Shown: positions 34,789 through 46,760, numbered from the stretch's first letter. The stretch: DNA of 64,000 nt from Cryptomeria japonica (GCF_030272615.1 NC_081415.1:260774425-260838424); one strand, 5' to 3'. Notes: generated from the letters alone by a model not told the origin. Made by a program: numbers and translations.

Positions 34789-35310
34789 TTGGCCGATGCA
34801 CCACTCATACGCGATCATCCTCTCATTTCCAATTTTCCAGCTGAAGAGATATTCATGATCACAACAACACAACCATGGAAGCTATATTTTGATGGTTCAT
34901 ACACTAGGCATGGCTCGAGGGCAGGCATTCTGTTTATCACACCTCAAGGTGACAGTATCCCGAAGTCTTACAGGCTCACATTTCCATGCACAAACAACAT
35001 AGCTGAATATGAGGCCTTGATCACAGTACTCAAGCTAGCTATACAATGGAAGTTACAAGAACTACAAGTATATGGAGACTCCCAAATGGTCATTCGACAA
35101 GCAACCGATGAATATCAGACTAAAGATGACAAACTCATGTCGTACAAGCAAATGGTGAACAATCTAAAGACATCATTTACTACTATCACCTTTAAACAAA
35201 TACCTAGAGATTAGAATCAAGTGGCTGACACTATGGCTACTATTTCCTCTCTCCTAGATCTTCCGAAAAATTCAACATGCTATGAGTTCTTGGTAGAACA
35301 GCTTTGGATT
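34789..35310 (+). pseudogene. pol: LTR-2 second (archaeal-like) RNase H
   Basis: WKLYFDGSYTRHGSRAGILF supplies the first Asp, NNIAEYEALITVLKLA the Glu, and LQVYGDSQMVIRQ the second Asp. The final motif appears as NQVADTMATISS. All four acidic positions are present. This additional RNase H is the hallmark of Tat-lineage elements and is thought to replace the degenerate first one. A stop (35213-35215) interrupts the end. Confidence 0.9.
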
Positions 35311-36632
35311 CCCGCTTATGATATCCCCGAATCCGAGATGGTATGTCATCTTATCTGTTCTGAATCCCCATGGTATGGTGAGTTCTACACCTATCTCCAC
35401 GATCACACACTTCCTCCTAACCAATCGAATAACCAACGTAAAACCTTCATTCACCAAACCGCTCGATATACCATTATTGTTGAAACCCTATACCAACACA
35501 GTCTTGATGGTACTCTCCTTCGATGTCTGGAACAAGATGAGATAACAAAGGCCTTGGAAGAGGTACATGAAGGAATTTGTGGGACTCACTCAAGTGCCCC
35601 ATCACTAGCCAAGAAGATCATACGAGCTGGATACTATTGGCCATCAATGGAAAAATATTCCTACTACTTTGTCAGAAAGTGCAAGAAATACCAAGTTCAT
35701 GGAGAATTGATACATACACCAGCAGGAATTGCAACCAATCACAACACCATGGCCTTTTTGTCAATGGGGACTTGACCTTGTGGGTAAAATCCATCCATCT
35801 TCATCCAATGGCCACAAATTCATTATTACCGCCACTGAATACTTCACAAAGTGGACCGAAGTTGTTCCAGTTACCCAAGTCACCGGCAAGCAGATCGCCT
35901 CGTTCATCCTCAATTACATTAGCTGCCGGTATGGTGAACCCATGTCCATTATCACATATAACGGTCTTCCTTTCAAGAATCAGGATGTCCGTGAACTCTG
36001 TGAAAAGTTTCACATCCAACACTGCTTTTCCACTCCCTATTACCCACAAGGCAATGGTCAGGCTAAAGCATCAAATAAAAACATATTGAGAATCCTCAAG
36101 AAGATAGTCAATGATGTCAGTCATGATTGGCATGTTCAATTAAATCTCGCACTATGGGCGTATTGAACTAGTATCTGATCCCCTACAGGCGTAACTCCCT
36201 ACTCACTAGTCTATGGTGCAAAAGCTATCCTTCCTATTGAGGTCAAGATACCATCTCTACAGGTTTCCTTACACAATCTCATCAATGATGAATCATAAAG
36301 AGTATCACGTCTTCAAGACTTAGAGCTACTTGATGAGAAATGACAAGCTGCATACAATCACCTCAAAGCCTATCAGCAGTGCATGAGCAGAAGCTATAAT
36401 CATCGAGTTTGACCTCGTCCATTTGAAGTAGGTGATCTTGTTCTACGAGAGAATCCTCATAACCAACCAAACAAAGAACATCAGGGAAAGTTTAAATCCA
36501 ACTAGTTGGGTCCATATGTTATCATTGTTGTATTTGGGTCTGGGGCATATCAATTGGCTACTTCCGAAGGAGAACCACTCGCAGATCCGATCAATAGCAT
36601 GCACCTCAAATGGTTTTATACATAAGCTGCAT
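35311..36632 (+). pseudogene. pol: LTR-2 integrase, two catalytic residues lost
   Basis: The zinc-binding part is EVHEGICGTHSSAPSLAKKI ... YYWPSM ... VRKCKKYQVHG; the last Cys is Tyr (KKYQ for KKCQ). After a frameshift near 35725 the core reads WGLDLVGKIHPSS (first Asp present), IITYNGLPF (second Asp changed to Tyr at 35957-35959) and GNGQAKASNK (Glu changed to Lys at 36065-36067). LTR-4 keeps D and E at both places. The C-terminal part reaches PFEVGDLVLRENPHN and ends MHLKWFYT near 36632. It cannot be catalytically active. Confidence 0.93.
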
Positions 36633-37825
36633 AGAGCATCAGGCTCCCATACGTATCGGAAAAAACACCAAAAACATTCAGATGAATGTCCTGAACAAAA
36701 TACAAAAAAACATCAAAATAGTAAAGAAAAATCATGCATCCAAATGGTGAACAACCACTCCGGCAGCACCTTGGGTAAGTGTGATGGTGAAAACCTGGCA
36801 AACAGGTGCCACTCATACAAGCTATGGCTCCATTGTCTTTCATACTTGTTGCGCTCACATTCATTTCATACACTCATCCATCTATCTCAAGTCATGGCTG
36901 GTTATTGATCTGCAACCCTAGATAGTACTTTACACGTCTCGCATCCCGGTTTTTCATAGACATGTCTAAAACTGGGGTCAATGCCCTTAATCTAGTTGAT
37001 GGAAGTGGATACTACATTGTTTTGTGATTCACTGAGTTCTACATTGAAAACTATCTCGCAAAATACCAAAAACATTGGAAAATTGTCTCACAAAATTCAA
37101 AAACATTCAAAACAATCATCAAAATACCAAAAACATTAAAAAATTGTCTCACAAAATCCAAAAACATGATAAAACATCAAAAATCAACCAAAAACATGGC
37201 AACACCCTGTAGATACATTTTTCAAAGTAGATACCAAACAAACATTGTGAAATACTCCAATGATGACCACTTATCCGATCAATCAAACAATCAACATCAA
37301 ACACGCAAACTGTCTAAACAAGGATGCATCCTTCCTTACCAAAAACAAAGACAAAATGACATTTTCTTTGGCAAGAAAATTTTGTTTGAGCTATTAAATA
37401 CTTGGTTGATTTGTGGGTTATTTATTCATATCAAGTTCCTATGGCATTGTTTGTGTGTCTTCTGCAAATTATTCTGATAAAGTACTGGGGCATGTCCTAA
37501 TGGTGTCTACGTGAGAAGTTCACTAAGCTATGTGATCATAGGCAAAATACAGTAATAGATCACTACAACTTGATGACCACAGTGTATACCTCGACCATAT
37601 GAGCAAGAACCATTATCGAGGATCCATATTATTTATTCATTATGTATGTTGTTTGCTTACAGGTACAATGCTCCATCTTTGGTTCCTCCAACCTCATCCA
37701 AACTGGATAAAGGTTTTTATCTATTATTACAGTATGAACTTGTCTCAGGATCTGATCAGCCCAAGATCAAGGAGGATGATCCAAGTCATGCATGAAAGGA
37801 GATGATCCTTGTTTGTTTCGCAAGA

Positions 37826-37960
37826 AATACACAGGACAACTTGATCCATTATATCAAGTTGCTTGTATTAACTTGCTATATCAAAATTCATGTAAGGAAT
37901 ACTCAGGTCATCTTGAATCATTATGTCAAGTTGCTTGTATTTTCTTACAACATTATAAAA
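37826..37960 (+). repeat. Imperfect ~73-bp direct duplication
   Basis: Two adjacent units, each with ATACNCAGG.CA.CTTGA followed by TCAAGTTGCTTGTATT. They start near 37827 and 37900. Confidence 0.7.
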
Positions 37961-38932
37961 AATCAATGATAAAAATAAAGCACTATGGATGGCCATTTCA
38001 TCTCATCTATATATATTGCATTCTGTTGCATTCCACCCATCCATACATTCATAATAGTTGCATATCATGCATACATATTCATAACAAGGCATACTCTATT
38101 TTACTCATCTTCTTCCATAGGACTCGGTCCTAGGTCCTCCATATCTTCTATATAACATTGAATCCCCCCCCCTCACCCTCCCTATCTTGATCATCAACTT
38201 CATCATAATCCCATCATCGTTTCCCATCAACCCAATCAAGCCACATTCATCACCATCCATCTCTAAACAGGACGGTCTGTGTTTCCCATCCTAAGTCAAC
38301 CCAACCAAGAAAGTTACTCTATTTGCATAGGTACATCGACTCACACACACACCTAGACTATCAACAGATACTCTGATCAAGTATCTTCGGGTCTCAACAG
38401 GTAATCAATCATGGTAATCCTAGACTACAACAAGCATTTATCATAATGACCTAGTCTCAACGGGGCTACCATGATTCCCCACAACCATCCATCACATGCA
38501 CACACTATCAATTGATCAACCAATCAAACACAATCACATCAAACAATTACATCAATTGTCTAAGTCTCAATGAGTATTTTGCTTCCTATACCTTGACTTC
38601 ATCGGGCAATTACATCAATTGTCTAAGTCACATCAGGTCACTTTGATTCACTTACTCAAACTTTATCTTGTCCAAGAAAACAAATGACATCAACTGTCAT
38701 GCTTTGACTCGACCAAGGCAATTTAACCGATTGCACTAGATTGTCCAACCAATTTTGATCAATTGTATAGCATCAATCCAAACCACTCACTACATCTTCT
38801 CTATATCTCTTGCATGACCTAACGGTGCTCACCGGCTTGCCATTTCTCCATATTCACTCTGATTTCTTCTATTCTTTCACTGATATTGCTAAAATCTACT
38901 TTTCTACCACCCTACCAATTTTCACTCTTTTT

Positions 38933-38975
38933 CGAGAGATCGCCCGATTTTTTGAAATTTTTGGCCCATCTCTCG
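38933..38975. other. Inverted repeat near the LTR-2 polypurine tract
   Basis: CGAGAGAT and ATCTCTCG (8-bp arms) around a ~27-base loop, followed at once by AGGGGGCATA. The same structure with 10-bp arms occurs at the matching place in LTR-4 (55126-55172). Kept pairing in two diverged elements suggests an RNA or DNA hairpin with a function. Confidence 0.6.
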
Positions 38976-39066
38976 AGGGGGCATACCACCCATTAAATTT
39001 ACATTTTATGGGGCATTTCTTCACACCTATTTTTCTTTCTTTGAAATGACACGATAAACCGTACCA

Positions 39067-39083
39067 TCTCAAAGAGGGGCAAA
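39067..39083 (+). other. LTR-2 polypurine tract
   Basis: TCTCAAAGAGGGGCAAA directly precedes the 3' LTR. The core AAAGAGGGGCAAA is shared with LTR-4. Confidence 0.8.
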
Positions 39084-40446
39084 TGTAGTCACATAAATAT
39101 GTCCATTTTAATTAAATGAATATTTCGTATTTATTTGATTAAAAATCCACTAGCCATCTTCAAAATATTCTCCTATTAATTAAATAAATTATTCAATTTA
39201 TTTTAATTAATTCATTATACCAAATTCACAAATCAATTAAATGAATAAATCCTATTTATTCAATTTAATCCCCTTTCCTCTTTTAAATAAATTAAATAAA
39301 ATATTTATTTAAATCATTTATCCCCCCACTTGCATTTTCCTACAAATGCAACTTGCACCTATTTATTGAAATAAATGAATTTTATTTTAATAAAAATCCT
39401 ATTTTCCCTCACCCGCCAAATCCACTTGCACTCCTAAACCCCCTTCTAGATTCTTCTAAACCCTTCCTAATTAACCTAATCCATCCCCTAATTATTGTCA
39501 CATTCCTAAGAAACTTGGGGTCACTTCTCAAACACTTCAAAGTCTTTGAAAAGCATTTAATGCTTTATGTGTTCAGCAATTTAACCTCCAAAGTCTTCCA
39601 AACCACTAATGGCTCTTACATGACCATTAATGGCTCTTACATAACCATTTATGGTTAATTCAACTTGCACTCATGGGTCTCCTCAATCATTTATTGCTTT
39701 GACCATGATTATCCCTTTTGCCTTTGCACAAGAGTTTATCCATTGGATAAAAGCTTTATTCTTTGAATAAAGAATTCGTTCACTCAACCCAACCTTGACT
39801 TTAACTCCCAAGTTAACCTTTAGGTCATGTCAAGAATTTAATGCTTATTCCCTCTCCTCTCAACCTATCTCATGTTGACAATTGTCATCCTGGGATTGGG
39901 TTGAAAGCCCTCACATGGATTTGATGTCATTCAATCCTAACCCTTGTTGAGATTACTCAATCTCAACCATCCATTGCTCCATTTTTCCTATAAATAGAGC
40001 CCATTTCTTCATAATCTAGATCCTGAAAACTTGTATGCATTTAATCTATAGTGAATTTTAGAGATCATTTAGCATAAATCATTTTAGCATCATAGCATCT
40101 ACTATTAGCTTTTGTTCACATTTGCATAGCATTTTAGAGTAAACATTTTAATCTTGAACCTCCATAAGCATCCATAGTGCAAAAAGTTGCTGAGAGCTAC
40201 ACTAATTTGGAACTTGGAGAGGAAAGGAACAAAGGAGAAAGAGCTAAGAGCATGTTAGAAGGCATTTGGAGATGTCTTGTTATATTTACTTTCATAGTTA
40301 AATATTTCTTCATGTTTTTAGTGTCTCTTTTGATATGCCTGCTTAGATTAGTTCTTGGTTGATCAACACTAACGATTTCTTGTGCTTTTGTGTGTTATAC
40401 GACCACAGGTTTTTAATCTAACACTTGTCCATTTTGCAGAGCATCA
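39084..40446 (+). repeat. LTR-2 3' LTR
   Basis: 1363 bp, TGTAGTCACATAAAT to ...GAGCATCA, followed by ATTAC. It is shorter than the 5' copy mainly through the 32-bp and 34-bp losses. The TATA box is at 39989-39996. Confidence 0.93.
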
Positions 40447-41040
40447 ATTACCATCAATAGTTTGCATATATGGCTAATTGATGCAGTAAGTTATAAATTA
40501 AAGATATGTTTTAGTCACTTAGATGTTCTCATCCACATTAGGGTTACATGCACCTCAATAACTCATATATAACATAGCGATTAACATATATCTCCAACTC
40601 AAATAGTTGGGTCATTTCACAATATTGGGTCCCACTTTTTGGCCAAATAGGACATTGAAATCAACATTTTCACTCAATTTTAACTGTATGACATCTATAG
40701 AAACTAAACCCTTAAGAATTTGAAGACAATGTGGACTAGTGATTTTTGAGATTTATTTGTAGATTGTTAATATTTGTTGAAGATCAACCTCTATCCAATA
40801 AAATAATCAAAGGATGAAATACAAGGCTTTGATAGCTATCACATTAATATATAAAATTTGTATGTAAATCTAAAAATTAAGTCACTTTGATGTGAAAAAC
40901 CATGATTACATCCTTGTTTATGATGTCAAAAATCAGCATGTATATCATACTTAATAAACCTATCTTATGTGAACTTACAAAAGAAAAATAATGATTAACA
41001 CCAGCATAAGATAGTATAAATAAGGCATAAATCATCAACA
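40447..41040. other. Right half of the LTR-2 target repeat
   Basis: AT-rich, non-coding. The first ~120 bases align with 23450-23560 and with 23970-24020, so this is the other half of the spacer repeat into which LTR-2 inserted. It ends where LINE-gamma begins. Confidence 0.55.
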
Positions 41041-42160
41041 TGGTTCCCAAAGTTCCTGACCCAAAGTTTATGATTGATTATCGCCCTATCAGCCTATGCA
41101 ATTCTGTCTACAAGATCTTCTCTAAAGTTGTTGTCAATAGAATTATACCCCTTCTTGATAGATGTATCAGCCCCTCTTAGAGGGGTTTTATTCCGAGCAG
41201 GCAGATTCTTGATGCGGTCTTAACTACCCATGAGGTCATCCACTCCATGGAGAAAAGTCGCAACCCAAGTATGGCTCTTAAACTTGACATCTTAAAGGCT
41301 TATGATAAAGTTAACTAGAAGTTCTTGTATGTTGTTCTATCCAAGATGGCATTCTGGGGAAGATTCCTCAATATTATCAAAAAAGTGATGGAAAGTGTTC
41401 ACTATTCAGTGATTATCAACGGCACCCCTTGGGGATTCTTCAAGGCTAGGAAGGGACTAAGGAAGGGCGACCCTCTCTCACCTTATTTGTTTATTATGGT
41501 GGCAGAAGTTTTGAGCAGGAACTTCTCCCAATTAAACAAGACTAGAAAAATCTCATGGGTGAAAGCTGCTTCTACCCTTCCTCCAGTGGTTATGCAACAA
41601 TTTGTTGATGACACCTTCCTGTTTGGCCAGTCGTCTATTATAGAAGCAAAATAATGGAAACACATATTGGAGGTTTGTGCCCTTGTCTCAGGACAACTTA
41701 TCAATTATAATAGGAGCAAAATTTATTTTTTCAACACTGATAGAAATCTCCAAGGTAAACTTATGCAAATCCTTGGATGTTGTGTTCCTGATCTTCCCGA
41801 TTCCTACTTGGGTCTTCCCCTCATGATTAAGGAGGTCACCCCCCAATTTTGGAAGTCTATCTTAGAAAGAATGTAGAATAAACTTGTTGGCTAGACTGGA
41901 AAAACTCTGAGTAGTACTAGTAAACTCCAGCTTCTGTCGGCCTCTCTTCAAGGAGTCCTGATCTATTTTCTTTCGCTATTCAAGATATCCATTGCTATGG
42001 CTGAGAAACTTGAGAAAATTCTAAGAAGTCTTCTATGGACGGGGATGGAGGAAAAGTCTAGACTCAACTTAGTCAATTGGGAGGTGGTGTGCAAACCAAA
42101 GTACATGGGAGGCCTAGGGATCGAAAAAAATTTGGACTTGGACAAGGCTTTGCTGACTAA
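41041..42160 (+). pseudogene. LINE-gamma reverse transcriptase (partial)
   Basis: Begins at DYRPISLCNSVYKIFSKVVV, then RGFIPSRQILDAVLTTHEVI, ALKLDILKAYDKVN, GLRKGDPLSPYLFIM and the catalytic QQFVDDTFLFGQ (about 41596-41630). The thumb follows with YLGLPL and LQLLSASLQGVLIYFLS. The blocks upstream of DYRPIS are missing through 5' truncation. Stops interrupt near 41178, 41318, 41652, 41874 and 41893. Confidence 0.88.
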
Positions 42161-43158
42161 AATTGGTTAGAATCTTATGAAGGACAAATTTGACTGGTGC
42201 AAGATTATGCGGGCAAAGTATTTAATCACACCCCCTTCTCCTCCCTTCTATCTTCTAACGAGCTTCCACCTGGTTCTAAGATATGGAATAACATTGTCAA
42301 AAATAGGAAGCTGCTTAAATAGGGCCTAAAATGGCAAGTGGGCAATGGTGAGAAAATTAGATTCTGGGAGGACAACTAGATTGGCAATAGACCCCTGGCC
42401 TCTTCCTACTTCAGTTGCCTCATGGGAACACTCAAGGACTCACTAGGTCCTCTTGTTATGAATTACATATCTCCCTCTCGTTGTCAGTTGAGGATTGTTG
42501 AAGGTCTAGGAGATAATACTCATTGGTGCCATTTGGTGGGAGAGTTACAATCTCTTCTTGAGGAGGTCAGGATCCCCCAATTCCCTCATGCTAATAAGTT
42601 TGTTTGGGATATGAATCCCTCAGGGTCTTTCAGTGTAAATTTGGCCTACAATCTCTTGTTTGCCCCTGTGAATGACTGCTACAGTTGGAGAGAAGTTTGG
42701 AATTATCAGCATATCCCTAAAATAAACTTCTTCTGGTGGACAGCTCTTCATCGGAAGATCCTAACTATGGATAACCTTAAAAGGAGAGGCTTCCTGTTAT
42801 CCAATCGATATGTTCTATGTAATTGTGCTGAGGAAAGCATAAATCATCTATTTATCCATTGCCCCTTCGCTTCTATGGTCTAGCACAAAGTTTTACAAAA
42901 TTTCAACATTGCGTAGACCTTCTTGGAAGACTTGTAGCAATTTATCTACAATTGGAAGTGCCCCTCTGCCCACCCTCCAATTTGACAATTTTGGAAACTA
43001 ATCCCTCCCCATATCTGTTGGCATATCTGGAAGGAAAGGAACAACCGGATCTTCCATGAGACTAATAACTCTATTGACACAATGGTTGGCATAACAGAAA
43101 AGCTCCTCAGGGACAACACTTTGGTCTGCGAATGGAAAAATAGCAAGTTGCCCCTCTA
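42161..43158 (+). pseudogene. LINE-gamma zf-RVT region
   Basis: 42422-42883 is open and reads FVWDMNPSGSFSVNLAYNLL, then WNYQHIPKINFFWWTALHRK, then CNCAEESINHLFIHCPFASM, the zf-RVT zinc-binding motif with its Cys/His residues intact. Frames change on both sides (near 42230 and 42890). Confidence 0.85.
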
Positions 43159-43730
43159 GTGATGGATTGCAATTGGATTAGGACATGGAATCTGCCTGAC
43201 AACTTCCTCCGATATGAAAACTCTAAAAAAATGGAGAGGCTTAACACTAGATGGTCGGCCCCGCCCCCCTCATGGCTCAAACTTAACTTTGATGGCACCA
43301 CTCATAGTGGAGTGGTGGTGGGAGGTGGAATTATAAGGGATAGCTTGGGCAACCTAATTCTGGCCTATGTGGGGAATTTTGGCTCTACCTCGAATAACAT
43401 GGTTGAATCCCTAGCACTCTTCTGGGAGCTTAAATTGTCTCTCGATATTAATGCTAAAAGACTGATCATTGAAGGGGACTCTAAGTTGATTATTGAGGTG
43501 GCTAAAGGAGTTTCAGGGATTAGCTGGATGATTAGCAACATACTCAAGGACATGTGGTCTATGATAGTCTGGCTTGAGGAATTTCAAATTCAACACATTT
43601 ATAGAGAGGGAAATTCGGTGGCGGACTCTCTAGTTGTGGTGGGCCTTGAGATGAAAGGTATGAGGTGTTGGAGACACCTAGATTCACTTTCTGATAGACA
43701 GAAATCCCTAATCAGGAGAGAAAAAAAATT
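43159..43730 (+). pseudogene. LINE-gamma RNase H
   Basis: WLKLNFDGTTHSGVVVGGGI (first Asp), NNMVESLALFWELKLSL (Glu), RLIIEGDSKLIIEVAKGV (Asp) and HIYREGNSVADSL (last Asp) are all present, so all four catalytic positions survive. The frame is open from 43159 to 43824. It is the best-preserved LINE RNase H in the window. Confidence 0.9.
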
Positions 43731-44033
43731 CTCTACTAGCCAAAGACTTGCTATGTCCTTTTTTACGGGTGGACGTTTTGGCCCGTCTGTGATGTCAAGT
43801 TGCAGGAGGGAAATTCAAATTTAAATTGGGTGGCCTATGCCAAGGTGTCTTTCAGTGGTCCCCATTTTCTCCACCGCACTGGTCCGGTGATGACGTGTCT
43901 AGCCACCAATAATTATGTTACCGAAGGATTGCATCATCAACTTTTAATCATTAAATTGATAGACCATAGCAAGTACATCATTTATTTCTATAACTAGAAC
44001 TTAAGATTTCCCCATAATAAAGATCATTGCAAG

Positions 44034-45726
44034 ATGGTGGATGAATTAAGAGGTGTCCTTTCACATGCTTACCAGAGATGGCGGATGCATGCCTTGGGAA
44101 ACACCATAAAAGATAATTATTGCAGCTCTCACCACACTTTGGCTAACTTTTTGTCAATTATTCTTATCTTTCACTCTGGTTTTTCCCTCTACAAAACCAT
44201 TTCTAGTTCCGCATTGCTTACCAACTTCACTCTAGAGGAAGCTGTTATTGGGGGGGATTTAGTCTAGGTTGAGTCGGACATTATTGACGACTACTTCCGC
44301 AATGACCCATGTATTTGCATGTAATAAGGAAGGGGGCATTATCCCATTCATGGAAGCCATGACCAGGTTTGACAAAAACCTCTCCATGCAGTTTTTCAGT
44401 AGCTGGAATGATAGGAAAGGAGTTATGGGGGATATTTCATTTGAAATCAATGAAGATGTCATCACCCAAGCTACGCATCTTTCAACTGAGGGAAGGAAGT
44501 GGAAGAAAACCAGCAGGGTCACGGATGAGATCAGTATGAATAGATTCTACAAAAAAGGAGAGGAACTTGTTAAGATGTATGGGGGTTTCAACAGAGAATG
44601 CCTACCTTACCTGTGGGACCAGGTGTGTAAAATTATTATGAAATAATTTACCCTTGAGGGAAGGTATGGTATTTTCTATTATTACCATTTCCCGTTGCTC
44701 AATCATTTTTGCAACCATGATACTATTTCCTTTTTGTTCTTTTTACTGCATGCCTTAGAGTCTACTATTAAAGAATTTTGTCATTGCACGAGTCAAGAAA
44801 GCAATTTCACCATCCTCCACCAGGGTTTGATGTTTTGGGTCTACAATTTCCACAGGGCCCTGTGTCCACTGAAACCCATCTCTGTTCAACCTGCTCCCTC
44901 CCTCCAAGGCCCCCCTGCTGGTTCTAAAAAAGGTAATAAAAAGACCTCAAAAAATCCTATTATGCCTTGCCAATCCCCTAACCACGCACCTCTCATTTCC
45001 CCCAAAATTGGGGAGAAAAACAAAAGCAATCCTTCTACTACGAAACCTACCTCCAAGAAACCTAGGAAAGAACCTAAGATCCTATTAGTTGAGTCTGACG
45101 TGGAGGATGATGTGACCCCACGAAGGTCTAATAGATTTTCTGGCAAACCCCATATGAAATAAATTGTTGTGAGGAAGAACTATGTCAATGAGTGTGAGGT
45201 AGATTCTAAGAAGGTAGAAAGTGATAAGGTTGAGGATGATTTGGAGGCCATGGAGGGATCAGAGTCTTCCAAGCTAGATACCAATGCCCCTGACTCTGAG
45301 ACTGTTAAGGATGATAATAATAACACCTCCCCTTCTTTTGCCACTTCCCCCCCGCATGTCTCTGAGGAGGATGGGAGAAAGTCTGAGGGCGGTCAGACTG
45401 TTGCTGAAGGTGGAGAGAAGGAGGAGGTGGTGCATTGTGTGGGTCGTAATGTTGTCTATGAGGACCTGAATGGAGTGAAGAAGAAGCTGGACTATTTGGA
45501 TTCACATATTAGCAAAATTGCAAAATTTGCCATTAAAGTCATGCACTCCTCGACCACTTCAATGTGCCTACTGCACCAGGATAAAGTGAAACAAGGTGGG
45601 CTAGAAGGTGACACCACGAAGGAACTGTTTGAGTTCCTAGTGGAGATTGGACTGGGCTTATGCTCTCCCAGCACATGGGAGCTAGAAAAAATGATTAATG
45701 GTGGATGCTTTCCTTTTTTGTTATAG
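44034..45726 (+). pseudogene. LINE-gamma third ORF (unknown function)
   Basis: Not a family I can name. The first part (44034-44265) is in one frame; from about 44269 to the end at 45726 everything is in a second frame with only two TAA stops (44644-44646 and 45160-45162). The globular region aligns with LINE-beta (EGGIIPFMEAM, NEDVITQATHL, FTLEGRYGIFYYYHFPLLNH, LHQGLMFWVY). Then come a Pro/Lys-rich basic part (KPTSKKPRKEPK), an acidic block (VESDVEDDVTPRRSNRF) and a predicted coiled coil (LNGVKKKLDYLDSHISKIAK, about 45468-45530). RNase H lies 200 bases upstream. Possible roles are a structural or chromatin-binding partner of the LINE; this is only inference. Confidence 0.6.
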
Positions 45727-46089
45727 TTTTAGTTTCACAATCGGCTGGATCCCTGTTAAGTTTAATTTCTTTATCATCCATATGAGGCTTGCCAAGACTC
45801 TTGCTACTTTCTTTTGTTTTTATAGTATGAACAATATGGTCATCTCTAAGGATAGATGGTTTAAGGTTAGTTTCTTTTTTATTATTTGTTGTTTAAGTTG
45901 CTATATGGACAAGATTGTTACCAATCTTGGGTTATTCTATAGCTACATGTGGTTTTTATTTTTGATGATTAAGATAGGGATTGGTTGACTATCGTTTGTC
46001 AACTCTGGTGTTGGTTATGCTCTCTCTGAGGCTTGTTGTGTATTTTGGGTCAGCCCCCTTGTTTTGGCTTCTTTATTATCAAAAAAATA
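45727..46089 (+). other. LINE-gamma 3' UTR and tail
   Basis: T-rich, non-coding, ending GGCTTCTTTATTATC followed by seven A residues. LINE-beta ends in a similar TTTCAAAAA context. Confidence 0.5.
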
Positions 46090-46760
46090 GGATTTACGTG
46101 GAGAAAGCCTTGCAGGGAAAACTCCATCAAGAGAGGCAAAGCTTGTATTATCAACAATAAATGTGATTATAATACAATCACTTCCATTCTCCTCTTTTCC
46201 TCCAACATAGTAGCACCTATGTACATGTCAAAAACCTCCTTATGCCTCCCACCTATCTTTGTTCATATGGAAAAACTCTACATTCAACTATTTCACTCAT
46301 AATTCTACACCCAAAAGGTTGAATTTATAGAATGGAAAGAGCTTTGAAACCACCAATAAATACATTTCCAAAGAAGCCTCTATATTCCTCATGACCACAA
46401 CCCTTGGAATTCCTCCATGAAACTCAAAAAGACACCAATTTGGGCTCCTATACTTTTCCTCCAACTTGTCCACCCATTCTTGCAAGATAAACATTACATT
46501 AAATGTAATAAATGACAGAATATCAAGAGACACGTTTTGCCTCTTACAATCACCCACTTAGAGAATCCCAAAGATCACTTATTTTTCTACTTCCTAATTC
46601 ATTGAATATCTTATTCTATATGTACATAACTGGGGAAAACAATAGTAAATAATTGTGTTCACAACCAACTTTTACTGTTGCTAATAGAACCCATCACTCC
46701 TTTTGAATGTATAAAAACAATAATGAGAATTAAATATTATAAATCATTTTCCCAATATAC
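46090..46760. other. Spacer between LINE-gamma and LINE-delta
   Basis: AT-rich. A minus-strand frame of 86 codons (46557-46297) contains NWCLFEFHGGIPRVVVMRNI and a hydrophobic end. I cannot assign it, and it may be a fragment of an older element. Nothing else is recognised. Confidence 0.4.

Larger units (their letters stand above)
36633..39066 (+). other. LTR-2 3' noncoding region
   Basis: 2.4 kb between pol and the 3' LTR. I see no protein on either strand. At 36786-36810 it has the GGTGAAAACC ... GGTGCC module also found in LTR-4. At 37080-37200 it is A-rich with repeated CCAAAAACAT. At 38545 and 38607 a CAATTACATCAATTGTC block is duplicated. LTR-4 carries a PMD gene in the equivalent place; LTR-2 does not. 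Confidence 0.6.
25135..40446 (+). mobile_element. LTR-2: Tat-lineage Ty3/gypsy element
   Basis: 15,312 bp between ATTAT (25130-25134) and ATTAC (40447-40451), a 5-bp duplication with one difference. The LTRs run from TGTAGTCACATAAAT to ...GAGCATCA. Internal order is leader, gag, protease, G-patch linker, RT, RNase H, second RNase H, integrase, long 3' region and polypurine tract. The second, archaeal-like RNase H marks the Tat lineage (Ogre, Retand, Grande group). gag to early RT was one frame starting at 29349. It is now dead: many stops, three frame changes in pol, and integrase catalytic residues replaced. The first ~190 aligned LTR bases show only about six mismatches plus a deletion, so it is younger than LTR-1. 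Confidence 0.93.
41041..46089 (+). mobile_element. LINE-gamma: 5'-truncated L1-like LINE
   Basis: Plus-strand LINE of about 5 kb that starts abruptly inside the RT domain and ends in TTTATTATCAAAAAAATAG near 46089, a short A tail. In order it has the RT (without its N-terminal part), zf-RVT, RNase H, the third ORF and a ~360-bp 3' UTR. No convincing target-site duplication was found, so both ends are approximate. Confidence 0.8.

Noticed and set aside
36640-39066. Search for a PMD or env-like gene in the 3' region of LTR-2
   Set aside because: No frame on either strand shows the PMD landmarks seen in LTR-4 or a signal/transmembrane pattern.
41030-46100. Target-site duplication for LINE-gamma
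   Set aside because: AATAAGGCATAAAT before and AATAGGATTTACG after are only loosely similar; not good enough to fix the ends.
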